64,000 nucleotides of DNA from JACVRN01 sp963715565 (GTDB lineage: Bacteria; Acidobacteriota; Blastocatellia; Pyrinomonadales; Pyrinomonadaceae). The position numbers and the translations under genes are program-made. The stretch lies in assembly GCA_963715565.1 (NCBI GenBank), contig OY970256.1, positions 310,001 through 374,000 of the forward strand. The letters are read 5' to 3'. This document shows positions 34,802 through 43,275 of this stretch, in pieces (positions within the stretch are counted from its first letter, which is position 1; each line of letters starts with the position of its first letter). The notes beneath the pieces were generated by a model, which was not told where the DNA came from, ran no database searches, and saw only the letters and a list, made by a program, of their open reading frames with translations.

Positions 34802-35257
34802 TCATTTCTTATCCTGTGATTGCCTTACATCTTCTTCACAGTAGTCTTGAACTTGAGAGAACAGTTGACCGCAATAGCTATCATCGGAGAGGCCGACGCG
34901 CGAGCATTGCTCCACCTGCCAGCGCGCGCTTGCCACAAATTCCGTCTTCTTCGGCACTCCGTCACAAAAGCCCGGCGACTGGCGACTACTCTTCAGGCAG
35001 GTGCGCAGAAAGAGATTGTTGAAAATCGAGCTTTTCAATCCCGGATTGGATTTATATCGCGTGATGGTCTCCGACAGGCATCCCTGATTGTCACTCTTCG
35101 CGCCGAACTCCTGACCTTCCGTGTAGGCTCGCTTACCGGCATCCACAAGCTCCTGTTTATTCTGCGTCCACCAGTAATAACCTGCGCCCGCAATTGCGAT
35201 TACGAAAAGAACGAAACAGATAGCAAGCACGATGAGTACTTTGACAAAAGTTCGCAC
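34802..35257 (-). CDS. Membrane-anchored cysteine-rich protein of unknown function
   Basis: A 151-residue protein with one N-terminal membrane segment (about residues 5-30). The rest is a soluble domain with six cysteines (60, 87, 98, 118, 129, 140) that could form three disulphides outside the cytoplasm. No family is recognised. The start is GTG with a strong GAGGAGA site 6 nt upstream. It lies between fabI and an M48 protease gene on the same strand. Confidence 0.7.
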   Translation of the reverse strand: MRTFVKVLIVLAICFVLFVIAIAGAGYYWWTQNKQELVDAGKRAYTEGQEFGAKSDNQGCLSETITRYKSNPGLKSSIFNNLFLRTCLKSSRQSPGFCDGVPKKTEFVASARWQVEQCSRVGLSDDSYCGQLFSQVQDYCEEDVRQSQDKK

Positions 35258-35293
35258 GCGGTATCTCCTCTATGCTGGATAGCCAGAAGGCTC

Positions 35294-36268
35294 TCATGCC
35301 GCCGCGCTTTGCGGCTCTGCTTCCATCAGTCGCTTGTACTCGCCGCTGTCCACCCACTTGAGAATTTCCGAGACGCGCCACACCGGGAACGGATGCGTCA
35401 TCCCCGAAGAGATGATGTCGGCCCAGAAACGGTCGAGCGCTTTTTCATCGTAGTTCTTCTGGAAATCACGCGCCTGCGCGAGAAATTGTTCATAGTCAAC
35501 CTTGGACGCGAACGTCCCGCCGCATAGCTTCATCATGGTGCGGCCAATGACGTGCGGGTCTTGCGTGACAAGCAGTGCTGCGCGGTCGCATGAAAGCTCT
35601 GCGCGGCGTGCCCAGGCGAGAAGCGCGGCGCGCATCGTGCCCGTTACAAGCTGCGTCACGATGGCGGCAATCGGAGCGGCTGCCAACGCAGCGCCCGCTA
35701 GGGCTTCTATCAGGCGCGCGGCGGTCAGATAGAGCACATGTTCCGCGTGGATGTGGCCGACCTCGTGAGCGACTACGGCCAACACTTCTTCATCCGTCAG
35801 GCGTTCGAGCAGGGATGAATGAAGCACTATGACGGGCTTTTCCACGCCGCCCGTGAAGGCGTTGACGATGGGCGATTGCTGCACGAAGAGGTCCGGCATG
35901 TCCACGCCGAGCGTCGTGCACGCGACCTGAAGCTTGGCGTGAAGATCAGGACACTGATCCGGCGTGACCTTGACGGCGCTTGCCATGAAGATGACGCGAA
36001 TGGCTGACTCGCCCGTCACGGCCAAAAGCTTTTTGAGAGCCGAATCAATACCGGGAATTGTACGCAATGCAGCCAGCGCGCGGCTGTCCGCCGGGTGCAC
36101 GTAATCATGCTTATCAAGCTCTGCAAACTTCTTGTGCGGTTTGTCTGACAGAGGCAAACGACAGCGACCGCAGCGCGCCGCTCCGCCTTCGGAACGTGTT
36201 TGATTCAACTGCCCGCAATAACGACAACGCATGCTCAATGAATCATCCTGATTATCCATGTCTGTCAT
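35294..36268 (-). CDS. M48-family zinc metalloprotease with N-terminal zinc ribbon
   Basis: A 324-residue protein. A zinc-ribbon (CRYCG, CGRC) lies at about residues 15-36. The protease motif HEVGH is at about 168-172 with the third ligand glutamate in RRAELSCDRAALL. Two hydrophobic stretches flank the active site (around 180-215), so it is probably membrane-associated, like HtpX or related M48 enzymes in membrane-protein quality control. The ATG at 36268 is chosen because AAAGGA is then 9 nt upstream; the ATG at 36274 would leave only 3 nt. Confidence 0.85.
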   Translation of the reverse strand: MTDMDNQDDSLSMRCRYCGQLNQTRSEGGAARCGRCRLPLSDKPHKKFAELDKHDYVHPADSRALAALRTIPGIDSALKKLLAVTGESAIRVIFMASAVKVTPDQCPDLHAKLQVACTTLGVDMPDLFVQQSPIVNAFTGGVEKPVIVLHSSLLERLTDEEVLAVVAHEVGHIHAEHVLYLTAARLIEALAGAALAAAPIAAIVTQLVTGTMRAALLAWARRAELSCDRAALLVTQDPHVIGRTMMKLCGGTFASKVDYEQFLAQARDFQKNYDEKALDRFWADIISSGMTHPFPVWRVSEILKWVDSGEYKRLMEAEPQSAAA

Positions 36269-36342
36269 GTGCATTTTCCTTTGTTCTTAGTTAAGAGCAA
36301 TATAAACTTTTGCTAATGATAAGTGCAACTCTGGCCCCAAAC

Positions 36343-37089
36343 TCATAAATCTCGCTTGAGTCCAATTTCATTGAGCATCATCGTATCAAAGATTCTATAC
36401 CAAATGTCCTTCACTTGGTCTTTGATTGTTGATGGAATGTTATTGGAAAAAACCTCCTGTATGTTGGTAGGAACACGGTCTAAAGTAAGCCATGCTCCTT
36501 TACCATTACGCCAAGGGATATATTGTAGAAGAATCACTCGTCTCTTACCTTTTACGCGAATTGCGGCAACCTGTTTGTTATAACCTTGAGCAGCGAGGAT
36601 ATGAAGGACAGAAGGGTAATAAAAGCTAATCTCTGATAAATCTGGCTCATTAAGAAAATCTTTTAGCTTTTGAACATCTACTCGATGCTTACCCCTACGT
36701 TTTGGAGCTATAACATTTGGGCTGAGTATTGACTCGATCATTTCAGCTTGGCCTAAGGCTATAATATATCCCTTCCGTTCAAGCCAACCCGGTCGAACTT
36801 TCTTCATATTACTAAACAACGTACCAAGAATTTCTTGCCACTTAATAAGTGAAAAGTAATTCGCTAGAAATTTTACTAAGGCCGCTTTGGGGAATCTTAT
36901 GATAGGAGTGTATGTAGAACTCGCGTCATTCTGAGGAGACTCATGCTTAAAGTGCAAGTCTATTTCGCCACTGGCATTTTCAAATGAAATTGTAAGATGA
37001 GGGATATCCTTACGATCCCGTCTTCGAATTACAAATAGCCTCTCTGTTTCTGTAAACATCAAGTTGCCAATTACAAACGCTCTACCCAT
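36343..37089 (-). CDS. AT-richer gene of unknown function
   Basis: A 248-residue protein with no recognised domain, signal peptide or membrane segment. It has many Lys and Ile residues and a basic central stretch (PKRRGKHRVDVQKLKDF). Its DNA is clearly richer in A and T than all neighbouring coding genes, suggesting recent gain. It stands alone between the M48 protease and purH, with no antisense-strand alternative of better quality. Possible defence or mobile-element cargo cannot be ruled out; nothing in the sequence specifies a role. Confidence 0.6.
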   Translation of the reverse strand: MGRAFVIGNLMFTETERLFVIRRRDRKDIPHLTISFENASGEIDLHFKHESPQNDASSTYTPIIRFPKAALVKFLANYFSLIKWQEILGTLFSNMKKVRPGWLERKGYIIALGQAEMIESILSPNVIAPKRRGKHRVDVQKLKDFLNEPDLSEISFYYPSVLHILAAQGYNKQVAAIRVKGKRRVILLQYIPWRNGKGAWLTLDRVPTNIQEVFSNNIPSTIKDQVKDIWYRIFDTMMLNEIGLKRDL

Positions 37090-37141
37090 TAAATTATCCT
37101 ACTCGATGAAGAACTAACCAAATAGGTTATCACCTTCAGGA

Positions 37142-38746
37142 TTAATGCTTAAAGTGTCGGATGCCTGTGAAAACCATCGCGAGGTTGTGTTCGTCTGCGG
37201 CAGCGATGACTTCATCGTCGCGGACGCTCCCGCCGGGTTGTATGACGGCGGTGATACCGTGACGCGCGGCTTCGTCAAGACCGTCGCGAAAAGGGAAGAA
37301 GGCGTCGGACGCGAGCACAGAGCCTTTGACGGGCAACTGCGCCCGCATCGCGCCGATTTTGACGGAATCGACCCTGGACATCTGGCCCGCGCCGACGCCG
37401 ACCGTCTGGCCTTCGCGCGCATAAACAATGGCGTTCGACTTCGTGTGCTTCGCGACCGTCCACGCGAACAGAAGCGCGCGAATCTCTTCTTCGGTCGGCG
37501 CGCGGCGTGTGACGATTTTTAAGTCTTCGCGTGCGAGACGGTGTGTGTCGCGCGTTTGCACCAGCATGCCGCCGGAGATTTGTCTATATTCGAGCCCGAC
37601 CGCGTGACCTTGCTCACCTATGCGCAGCACGCGGAGGTTCTTTTTCGCGCGCAGGACTTCGAGCGCCGCTTCGTCAAAGGCGGGCGCAATCACGACCTCC
37701 GTAAAAATCTCCGTCACGGCGCGCGCCGCACGTTCATCCACGGCGCGATTAAAAGCGACGATGCCGCCAAAGGCAGAAACCGGGTCGGTTGCCCGAGCGC
37801 GATGATAAGCTTCTTCGGCAGACGCGCCCGTGCCGACGCCCGCAGGGTTTGTGTGCTTGATAATGGCGCAGGCAAGCTCGTCAAAATCCGAGACGAGCGC
37901 GTAGGCCGCGTCTGCGTCAACGTAGTTGTTAAAAGACATCTCCTTGCCGGAGATGACTTCCGCGTCGGCCACGCCGCTGAATATGACTTCTCTGTAAGGG
38001 TCTTCAATTTTGTAGAGCGCCGCTCGCTGGTGCGGGTTTTCGCCGTAGCGCAGGTCCGCGAGCTTGGTCAGCACGACGGCATCGGTTTCAAGGATTGTAT
38101 CAGCCGGTATCTCTACGGGAAACTCTTCCTCTTCCAGTTGGCTCAGGTATTCGGCGATGGCTGCGTCGTAATGCGACGTTTGATAGAACGCCAGCAAGGC
38201 CAGCTCGCGTCGCATCTCCGTGGAGAGTGCTCCTTCGTATTCTTCAAGCTCCTGCATCACCATCTCGTATTCGTTGGGATTGACGACGACGGCAACGTCT
38301 CTGAAGTTCTTGGCCGAGGAACGAATCATGGCCGGGCCGCCGATGTCTATCTGTTCAATAGCTTCTTCAATCGTCACACCCTCGCGCGCGATTGTTTGCT
38401 CGAAGGGATAGAGATTGACGACTACCAGATCAATCGGGGCTATCTGGTGCTCGCGCATCGCGGCGAGGTGTTCCTCATTGTCGCGCAGCGCAAGCAAGCC
38501 GCCGTGTATGCGCGGATGAAGCGTTTTGATGCGACCGTTCATCATTTCCGGAAAGCCTGTGATTTCCGATACGTCGCGCACTTCGATTCCGGCTTCGCGC
38601 AAGGTGCGGGCAGTGCCGCCCGTGCTGATAACCTCGACGTTGAAGCGCGAGAGCGCGTGCGCCAGCTCGACGATTCCTGTTTTGTCCGACACGCTCAGGA
38701 GCGCGCGCGTAATCTTTCGCAATCCTTTCGGCTCATGTTCGCTCAT
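37142..38746 (-). CDS. purH: Bifunctional AICAR formyltransferase/IMP cyclohydrolase
   Basis: PurH performs the last two steps of IMP synthesis. It has 534 residues. The N-terminal cyclohydrolase (MGS-like) domain shows ALLSVSDKTGIVELA, EVISTGGTARTLREAG and GRIKTLHPRIHGGLLA. The C-terminal transformylase shows LRYGENPHQRAALY, KHTNPAGVGTG, and the end motif GSVRDDEVIAAADEH. The ATG at 38746 matches the usual N-terminus; the frame is open upstream, but there it overlaps the next gene and has no homology-like sequence. Confidence 0.95.
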   Translation of the reverse strand: MSEHEPKGLRKITRALLSVSDKTGIVELAHALSRFNVEVISTGGTARTLREAGIEVRDVSEITGFPEMMNGRIKTLHPRIHGGLLALRDNEEHLAAMREHQIAPIDLVVVNLYPFEQTIAREGVTIEEAIEQIDIGGPAMIRSSAKNFRDVAVVVNPNEYEMVMQELEEYEGALSTEMRRELALLAFYQTSHYDAAIAEYLSQLEEEEFPVEIPADTILETDAVVLTKLADLRYGENPHQRAALYKIEDPYREVIFSGVADAEVISGKEMSFNNYVDADAAYALVSDFDELACAIIKHTNPAGVGTGASAEEAYHRARATDPVSAFGGIVAFNRAVDERAARAVTEIFTEVVIAPAFDEAALEVLRAKKNLRVLRIGEQGHAVGLEYRQISGGMLVQTRDTHRLAREDLKIVTRRAPTEEEIRALLFAWTVAKHTKSNAIVYAREGQTVGVGAGQMSRVDSVKIGAMRAQLPVKGSVLASDAFFPFRDGLDEAARHGITAVIQPGGSVRDDEVIAAADEHNLAMVFTGIRHFKH

Positions 38747-38795
38747 AATATTTATAGAGACCGGCTCTCCTCTTTTAAGATAAAGACAAAATAGC

Positions 38796-39824
38796 TTACG
38801 GCATTTTTGGCAGAACGTAATCCTTGCGCAGCGTTTCGACGCGCAGCTTCTTCGCATCCGTTGACGCGACGCGGACTTCAATACGATGAGCACGACCGTC
38901 GCGGGCCGTCTCTGCTGGATAATAACCGAGCACGTATTGTCCTTTTAAGTCCTCTTCAATCGCTTGAAAGACCGGCGCGAGATTATATTCAGCACGCGGG
39001 CCTGCGAGCGCACTCTTTGCATCGCCGAGCATGAAATAGCGGCCCCCGGTTTTTTCCGCAAGGTCGCGAAAGCCTCTGGCGGGAGGGCGCACAACGAGAC
39101 GACCATCGCGCGGCGCGTAAAGAGGAAGATGTATAAGGTAGAAAGAGACGTTGCGCGCGCGTGCTTCTGTGATGACTTGCGCGTGGGTAGTGCGGCTCGT
39201 GGTGTCCAGCCCGTCGGTTATCAGGATGACGATGCGGCGCTCCGCCGGGCTGCTTGTCTGGAAAGCGCGCACGGCTTCGAGCGCGGCATCGAAGATGGCC
39301 GTGCGGCGTCCGGCGATTACGGGGAAGCGAAAGGCTGCGAGCGCTTCTTCCGGCTGAGAGTTAAGGGCGGCCACCAGCTCCGGCTTTTCGGTAAAGCGCA
39401 TGACGGCGACGCGCGAGCCGCGCCCGAAACGCGAAAAGAGCGCGAGCGCAGTTTCTCTCTGGCGCTCGACGATATCACGCACGCTGCCAGAAGCATCGAG
39501 CGCGAAAACGAGCGCCACGCGCTCTGCTCCCGAAGCGAAGTAATCGGTCTTAACACGCTCGCCGTCATCAAGAACAACAAAATCTTTCTCCAAGAGCCCG
39601 CTCACGCGACGACCGCGCGAGTCCGTCACGAAGACAGGAACGGTGACGAGGTCCGTGCGAACACGCACCACTTCATCTGTTTCATCATCCTGTGCGAAGG
39701 CGTGTGCCTGAAATGCGAAAACCAGAAGCAGGGAAGCTAGAAAGAGAGATGCGGCGCGGAAGCGCAAGGCAACGCCGTGTGGAACGTGACGAGATGAAAA
39801 AATCGCTTCTTGACGCAAGAGCAT
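38796..39824 (-). CDS. Exported VWA-domain protein of the acidobacterial type
   Basis: A 342-residue exported protein. A signal peptide (ends near AHAFAQ) is followed by VRVRTDLVTVPVFVTDSRGR, the start typical of the VWFA-related acidobacterial domain. The VWA fold follows. Its metal-ion site begins FALDASGSV and is completed by the Thr and Asp of RRTAIFDA and LITDGLD. Such proteins probably bind protein partners outside the cell or in the periplasm. A GTG at 39842 is an alternative start. The family is strongly enriched in Acidobacteriota, which supports the taxonomic guess. Confidence 0.85.
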   Translation of the reverse strand: MLLRQEAIFSSRHVPHGVALRFRAASLFLASLLLVFAFQAHAFAQDDETDEVVRVRTDLVTVPVFVTDSRGRRVSGLLEKDFVVLDDGERVKTDYFASGAERVALVFALDASGSVRDIVERQRETALALFSRFGRGSRVAVMRFTEKPELVAALNSQPEEALAAFRFPVIAGRRTAIFDAALEAVRAFQTSSPAERRIVILITDGLDTTSRTTHAQVITEARARNVSFYLIHLPLYAPRDGRLVVRPPARGFRDLAEKTGGRYFMLGDAKSALAGPRAEYNLAPVFQAIEEDLKGQYVLGYYPAETARDGRAHRIEVRVASTDAKKLRVETLRKDYVLPKMP

Positions 39825-39845
39825 GCTGCGCGAGGGGCGCACGGG

Positions 39846-39923
39846 CTAAAAAAGAAAGCGCCCGAAGAGCAGTATGCTGAGGATTAAAGCGACTGTGATG
39901 ACGATGATTTTGACCCAGCTCAC
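39846..39923 (-). CDS. Possible 25-residue membrane microprotein
   Basis: A short frame starts GTG with GAGGA 8 nt upstream and ends TAG 21 nt before the VWA gene start. It encodes a single hydrophobic segment: VKIIVITVALILSILLFGRF inside a 25-residue peptide with a basic end. The good ribosome site and clean membrane helix favour a real gene; the short length makes chance possible. An in-frame GTG at 39938 would add five residues. Confidence 0.4.
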   Translation of the reverse strand: MSWVKIIVITVALILSILLFGRFLF

Positions 39924-40114
39924 TATCTGATTCCTCACTGAGAAAGTGCCTGTCGAAGGCTCTTAAAAACGGTAGGAAAACGAAAGCTCATTCTAGTTGC
40001 GCGGAGCGGAAGCTGTCAACGCGCCGCTTTTCGGCATATGCGCGTGGCCGCCCGCCGCGTGTCAACTATCCGTGCTACGCAAACCATTTACGCCCGCGCC
40101 GCTCGTCAAGTTCC

Positions 40115-40156
40115 TTAAAAATAACCGGGGCAGGCAAAACAAATTGTCTGCCCCGG
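40115..40156 (-). terminator. Terminator of the TonB receptor gene
   Basis: A 9-bp GC stem (40125-40133 with 40148-40156) is followed, on the minus strand, by a T-rich run. It lies about 20 nt after the receptor stop codon. Confidence 0.75.
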
Positions 40157-40177
40157 CCCAAAGCCCCACGCGCCGCG

Positions 40178-42589
40178 CTATTTAAAGCGCAGCGACATGC
40201 GCCCGCTAAAGAGACGCGGATAGCCTACGTGCGTGCCGCTAAAGACCGACTCGAAGTTGTAAAGAAACAGCTCGTTGGTCAGATTCTGAATGTCGAACTG
40301 AAGGTTCAGCGAGGTGCGCTCGCGTTGGAAAAGGTCCGCGCCGACGGAGAAGTTCAACAGGGTGCGCGGTCGTGTTCGCCCACGCTGAAAATCTATCTCG
40401 TTGTAGAGACGCGGGTCGAAGCCTTCGGCCACGAAATCCGCGAGCGTCGTGCCCGGCTCAACGTCCGTAGGATAACCGGAATCGTAACGACCGCTGAAGA
40501 TGGCGTAGAGGCCGCTGCGTTTGTGGTTATAGCTCAACTGAAACTGCAAAGAGTTTCGCTGGTCGTGGTCGTTGGCGAAAATCAGACCGGGCTCATTCAG
40601 ACTTTCCACCGCTTCGCCCAAAAACAGACCGCCGTTAATCGGCGTCACACCGTAGGCGCGCGTGTTGGCGTAAGAGAGAAAACCACGGAAGCCGTAGATT
40701 TCCGAACTCTCAAGCCGCAGCTCTTCGCCCGTCACGCGCCCCGAAGAGATGGTGATGGGAAAGATTAACCCCGTGTCGAAGAACTGGTCCTTGTCGCCGA
40801 AGTTGATAATCCGCTTCTGGTAGACGGTCGCGTTCAAGCGCACAAAGCGCGAGAGCTGTTGCTGCACGCCAAACTCATAAACGTGCTGCTTGTCGGGCTG
40901 AATGGGACGCACGCCCGATTGACCTTGCAGCACCGCGAGCGGCGAAAGCGCAGCGGCCTCGGAAGAACTGGCGAGCAGAAGATTCTCTGCGGGCGGCGTC
41001 TGAAAAAGACGATTGTAAGAAGCACGCAGGACGGTCCCGGTGCGCGGGATGTAATAGGCTATGCCGATGCGTGGACTCCATCCGTCGTCCTTGATGACGA
41101 GCTTGTAATTGTCGTAGCGCAGGCCGAGGTCCAGCGTTAAGTTGCCGTAGTGGAAGTGGTCCTGCACGTAGGCGCTCAAGGTGCGCCCTGTCCTGCGACC
41201 GTTGAAGACGAACGGGTCGGCGGCTGTGAAATTGTTGACGGGATTCGGAACAGCGTTGCCTTGATCGTCAACCAGATCATCGAACGGCACGGTCGGATAA
41301 AAGCTGAAGTTTTCGCGTACGGGCGTGATGGTGAATTGCCCGCCGAACTTGATGTTGTGACGCCCGCGCGTCATGGAGACGGCGGCGAGACCGCCCGTGT
41401 TCTGAAGCGTGCGGTCCTGAAAGGCTACGACGGGCGTGGACGTAGGATTGCTCGTCAGTCGCGCCGTGCCGTAGCGGTTGAAGAAGGAAAACTGCCCGAG
41501 CGTGTCCGGGGAAAAGATGTGCTGGAAGGTGATGAACTGCGAGCTATCGCGCAGACGCTCGCGCTGGTCCTGGCCCGCAAGCTCCTGCTCCACTCGATTC
41601 GGGACTTGAAAATTCGAGCCGCCGAAAAGGAACGTGCCGCGCAAAGTGTTGTTCTGGTCGAATTGATAATCGAGCCGGAAAAAGCCTTTGCCTGTGCGCC
41701 CGAAGTTGTGAAAGTTTTCGATGGTCGGCGGATCAAGAAAACGCTGCGAAGTGCTGGCCGAAAGGTTCGTCAGAAAACCGAACTTCTTGGTGCGCGTAGA
41801 AAAGTCAGCGCCGATTTCGCCCGTCGAAAAGCTTCCGCCGGAGAAGCTAATGCCGCCCTGCGTGGGCGTTTCCAGACCCGAGCGCGTGTTGACGTTGACC
41901 ACACCCGCCAGCTTGTCGCCAAACTCCGCAGGAATGCCGCCCGTCAAAACTTCAGCCGTGCGTAGGATGCGCGCGTCGAGGCTCGTGGAGAAAATCGCTG
42001 ACAGGTTGTCTGTAATCGGCACGCCGTCGATGACGTACTGGACCTGTGATTCGGAGCCGCGCGGGTGCAGCCGCCCGTTATCGTCTGTGGCAAAGCCCGG
42101 GACGGAAGCGACGATGGCTTCTATGCCGCGCGAAGGAACTGCGCCGGTGGGACGCTCAAGCAAAGTCTGGTCGATGTCCGTGTCTGAAGAGGTTTTGTCG
42201 GGCTCGACCAGCGCGCTCCCGCCGCCCGTCACCGTCACGGTCTCGGTCGTCTGCCCGAGCGTGAGCGTGAAATCGAGGCTATAAGGAATGTTGCTTTCGA
42301 GATCAACCTTCTGTTCGGCGTTTTGAAAGCCGGGAGCTTCGACGCGCACCGTGTAGGTGTTGAACGGGACGTTGACGAGCCGGAAAGTGCCTTGCGCATC
42401 GGTCTGCGCCGTTTGTTGATAGCCCGTGACGGCTTGCGTCATCGTGACGGTTGCGCCCGAGACGAGCGCGCCGTTCGGGTCTTTGACAACGCCTTGAACT
42501 GTGCCGATGCGCGTCTGCGCAAAGGCCGTGATGCTGAGACATAGGAGAGCCGCGAAGAGTGCGGCCAAATATATTGCTTTCTGAATCAT
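40178..42589 (-). CDS. TonB-dependent receptor with carboxypeptidase-regulatory-like domain
   Basis: An 803-residue outer-membrane transporter. The signal peptide ends near ITAFAQ. A CarboxypepD_reg-like Ig domain (about residues 26-108: GVVKDPNGALVSGATVTMT) precedes the plug (about 130-235: VQYVIDGVPI, AEVLTGGIPAEFGDKLAGVVNV). The rest is a beta-barrel ending in aromatic-rich strands and Phe-Lys. This architecture is the OAR/SusC-like type expanded in Acidobacteriota. AGAGG lies 9 nt before the ATG at 42589. The substrate is unknown; the CxxC/His protein upstream hints at metal. Confidence 0.88.
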   Translation of the reverse strand: MIQKAIYLAALFAALLCLSITAFAQTRIGTVQGVVKDPNGALVSGATVTMTQAVTGYQQTAQTDAQGTFRLVNVPFNTYTVRVEAPGFQNAEQKVDLESNIPYSLDFTLTLGQTTETVTVTGGGSALVEPDKTSSDTDIDQTLLERPTGAVPSRGIEAIVASVPGFATDDNGRLHPRGSESQVQYVIDGVPITDNLSAIFSTSLDARILRTAEVLTGGIPAEFGDKLAGVVNVNTRSGLETPTQGGISFSGGSFSTGEIGADFSTRTKKFGFLTNLSASTSQRFLDPPTIENFHNFGRTGKGFFRLDYQFDQNNTLRGTFLFGGSNFQVPNRVEQELAGQDQRERLRDSSQFITFQHIFSPDTLGQFSFFNRYGTARLTSNPTSTPVVAFQDRTLQNTGGLAAVSMTRGRHNIKFGGQFTITPVRENFSFYPTVPFDDLVDDQGNAVPNPVNNFTAADPFVFNGRRTGRTLSAYVQDHFHYGNLTLDLGLRYDNYKLVIKDDGWSPRIGIAYYIPRTGTVLRASYNRLFQTPPAENLLLASSSEAAALSPLAVLQGQSGVRPIQPDKQHVYEFGVQQQLSRFVRLNATVYQKRIINFGDKDQFFDTGLIFPITISSGRVTGEELRLESSEIYGFRGFLSYANTRAYGVTPINGGLFLGEAVESLNEPGLIFANDHDQRNSLQFQLSYNHKRSGLYAIFSGRYDSGYPTDVEPGTTLADFVAEGFDPRLYNEIDFQRGRTRPRTLLNFSVGADLFQRERTSLNLQFDIQNLTNELFLYNFESVFSGTHVGYPRLFSGRMSLRFK

Positions 42590-42761
42590 GCGGAATAACC
42601 TCTCTACCAATCCCTGCAAGGCTCTAAAACGGAGCGCATCACGTCCGGCTTGATGAGCGAGGGCGCACGCTGTTTGGATAAAGCGATGCAGTTAAAATCT
42701 ATTAGTCTGGCCGTCTTCGAGAGCTTTGGCTGGCAAAGCTCAAAACGGCGCGTCTGGTGTG

Positions 42762-43148
42762 CTAGACGAGAGAGGCTATGGGTGGCGCGCGTCCCCTTTG
42801 CGGGGCGCGAGCGAAAGAGAGAGCGGAGACAAAAGTTGTGCGGGCGAGAGCCGGTTGCGTTTGCGGCGGCACGAAACCCGGCAGATTGATAAGCAGGCTC
42901 GAAAAGAGATGCTGGTGAAGCTGGCAGATCAAACACTCGCCGGTCGAGCGAGAGCCTTCCGTAGTTGAATGATCCGTGCTTTCACCAATGGAGCCTGCGC
43001 TCGGCGCGTTTGCATAGAGCAGCTCGCCGTGCTTATGCGCGACCTCGACCGTCGCAGAGTAGGTAACCAGAAGAAGAAGCACGAAGGCGACGACACGCGC
43101 TAAGGGCGTGTGCGGTCGAGTCCGTGCTTGGGTGGTCGTACTGGTCAC
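42762..43148 (-). CDS. Small exported CxxC/His-rich protein (DUF2946-like)
   Basis: A 128-residue protein with an N-terminal membrane or signal segment (about 19-32), then HKHGE (His38, His40) and ECLICQLHQH (Cys72, Cys75, His78, His80). The pattern resembles DUF2946-type proteins found beside metal-linked TonB receptors, and suggests metal binding in the periplasm. The start is GTG without a clear ribosome site. It reads toward the TonB receptor, 172 nt upstream of it, and they may share a transcript. Confidence 0.55.
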   Translation of the reverse strand: MTSTTTQARTRPHTPLARVVAFVLLLLVTYSATVEVAHKHGELLYANAPSAGSIGESTDHSTTEGSRSTGECLICQLHQHLFSSLLINLPGFVPPQTQPALARTTFVSALSFARAPQRGRAPPIASLV

Positions 43149-43155
43149 GTTTTTG

Positions 43156-43170
43156 ACTGTATGTTACAGT
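43156..43170. promoter_or_regulatory. Operator-like palindrome
   Basis: ACTGTA-TGT-TACAGT is a perfect 6-bp inverted repeat just upstream of the DUF2946-like start, in the divergent region with the M61-like gene. It could be a repressor site; the regulator is not known. Confidence 0.3.
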
Positions 43171-43275
43171 GCAGAGGAATATGCAATATAAACGGCCCTT
43201 GCATCAGTGTCAAATCAACTCTTTGCCGCTTGCGTCCCGCCGAATTACAGTTCCGAAAAATCGGTTGATATTCAT

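Noticed and set aside
37541..38794. Long plus-strand frame opposite purH (417 codons)
   Set aside because: It is antisense to intact purH with all motifs; no ribosome site or domain is seen.
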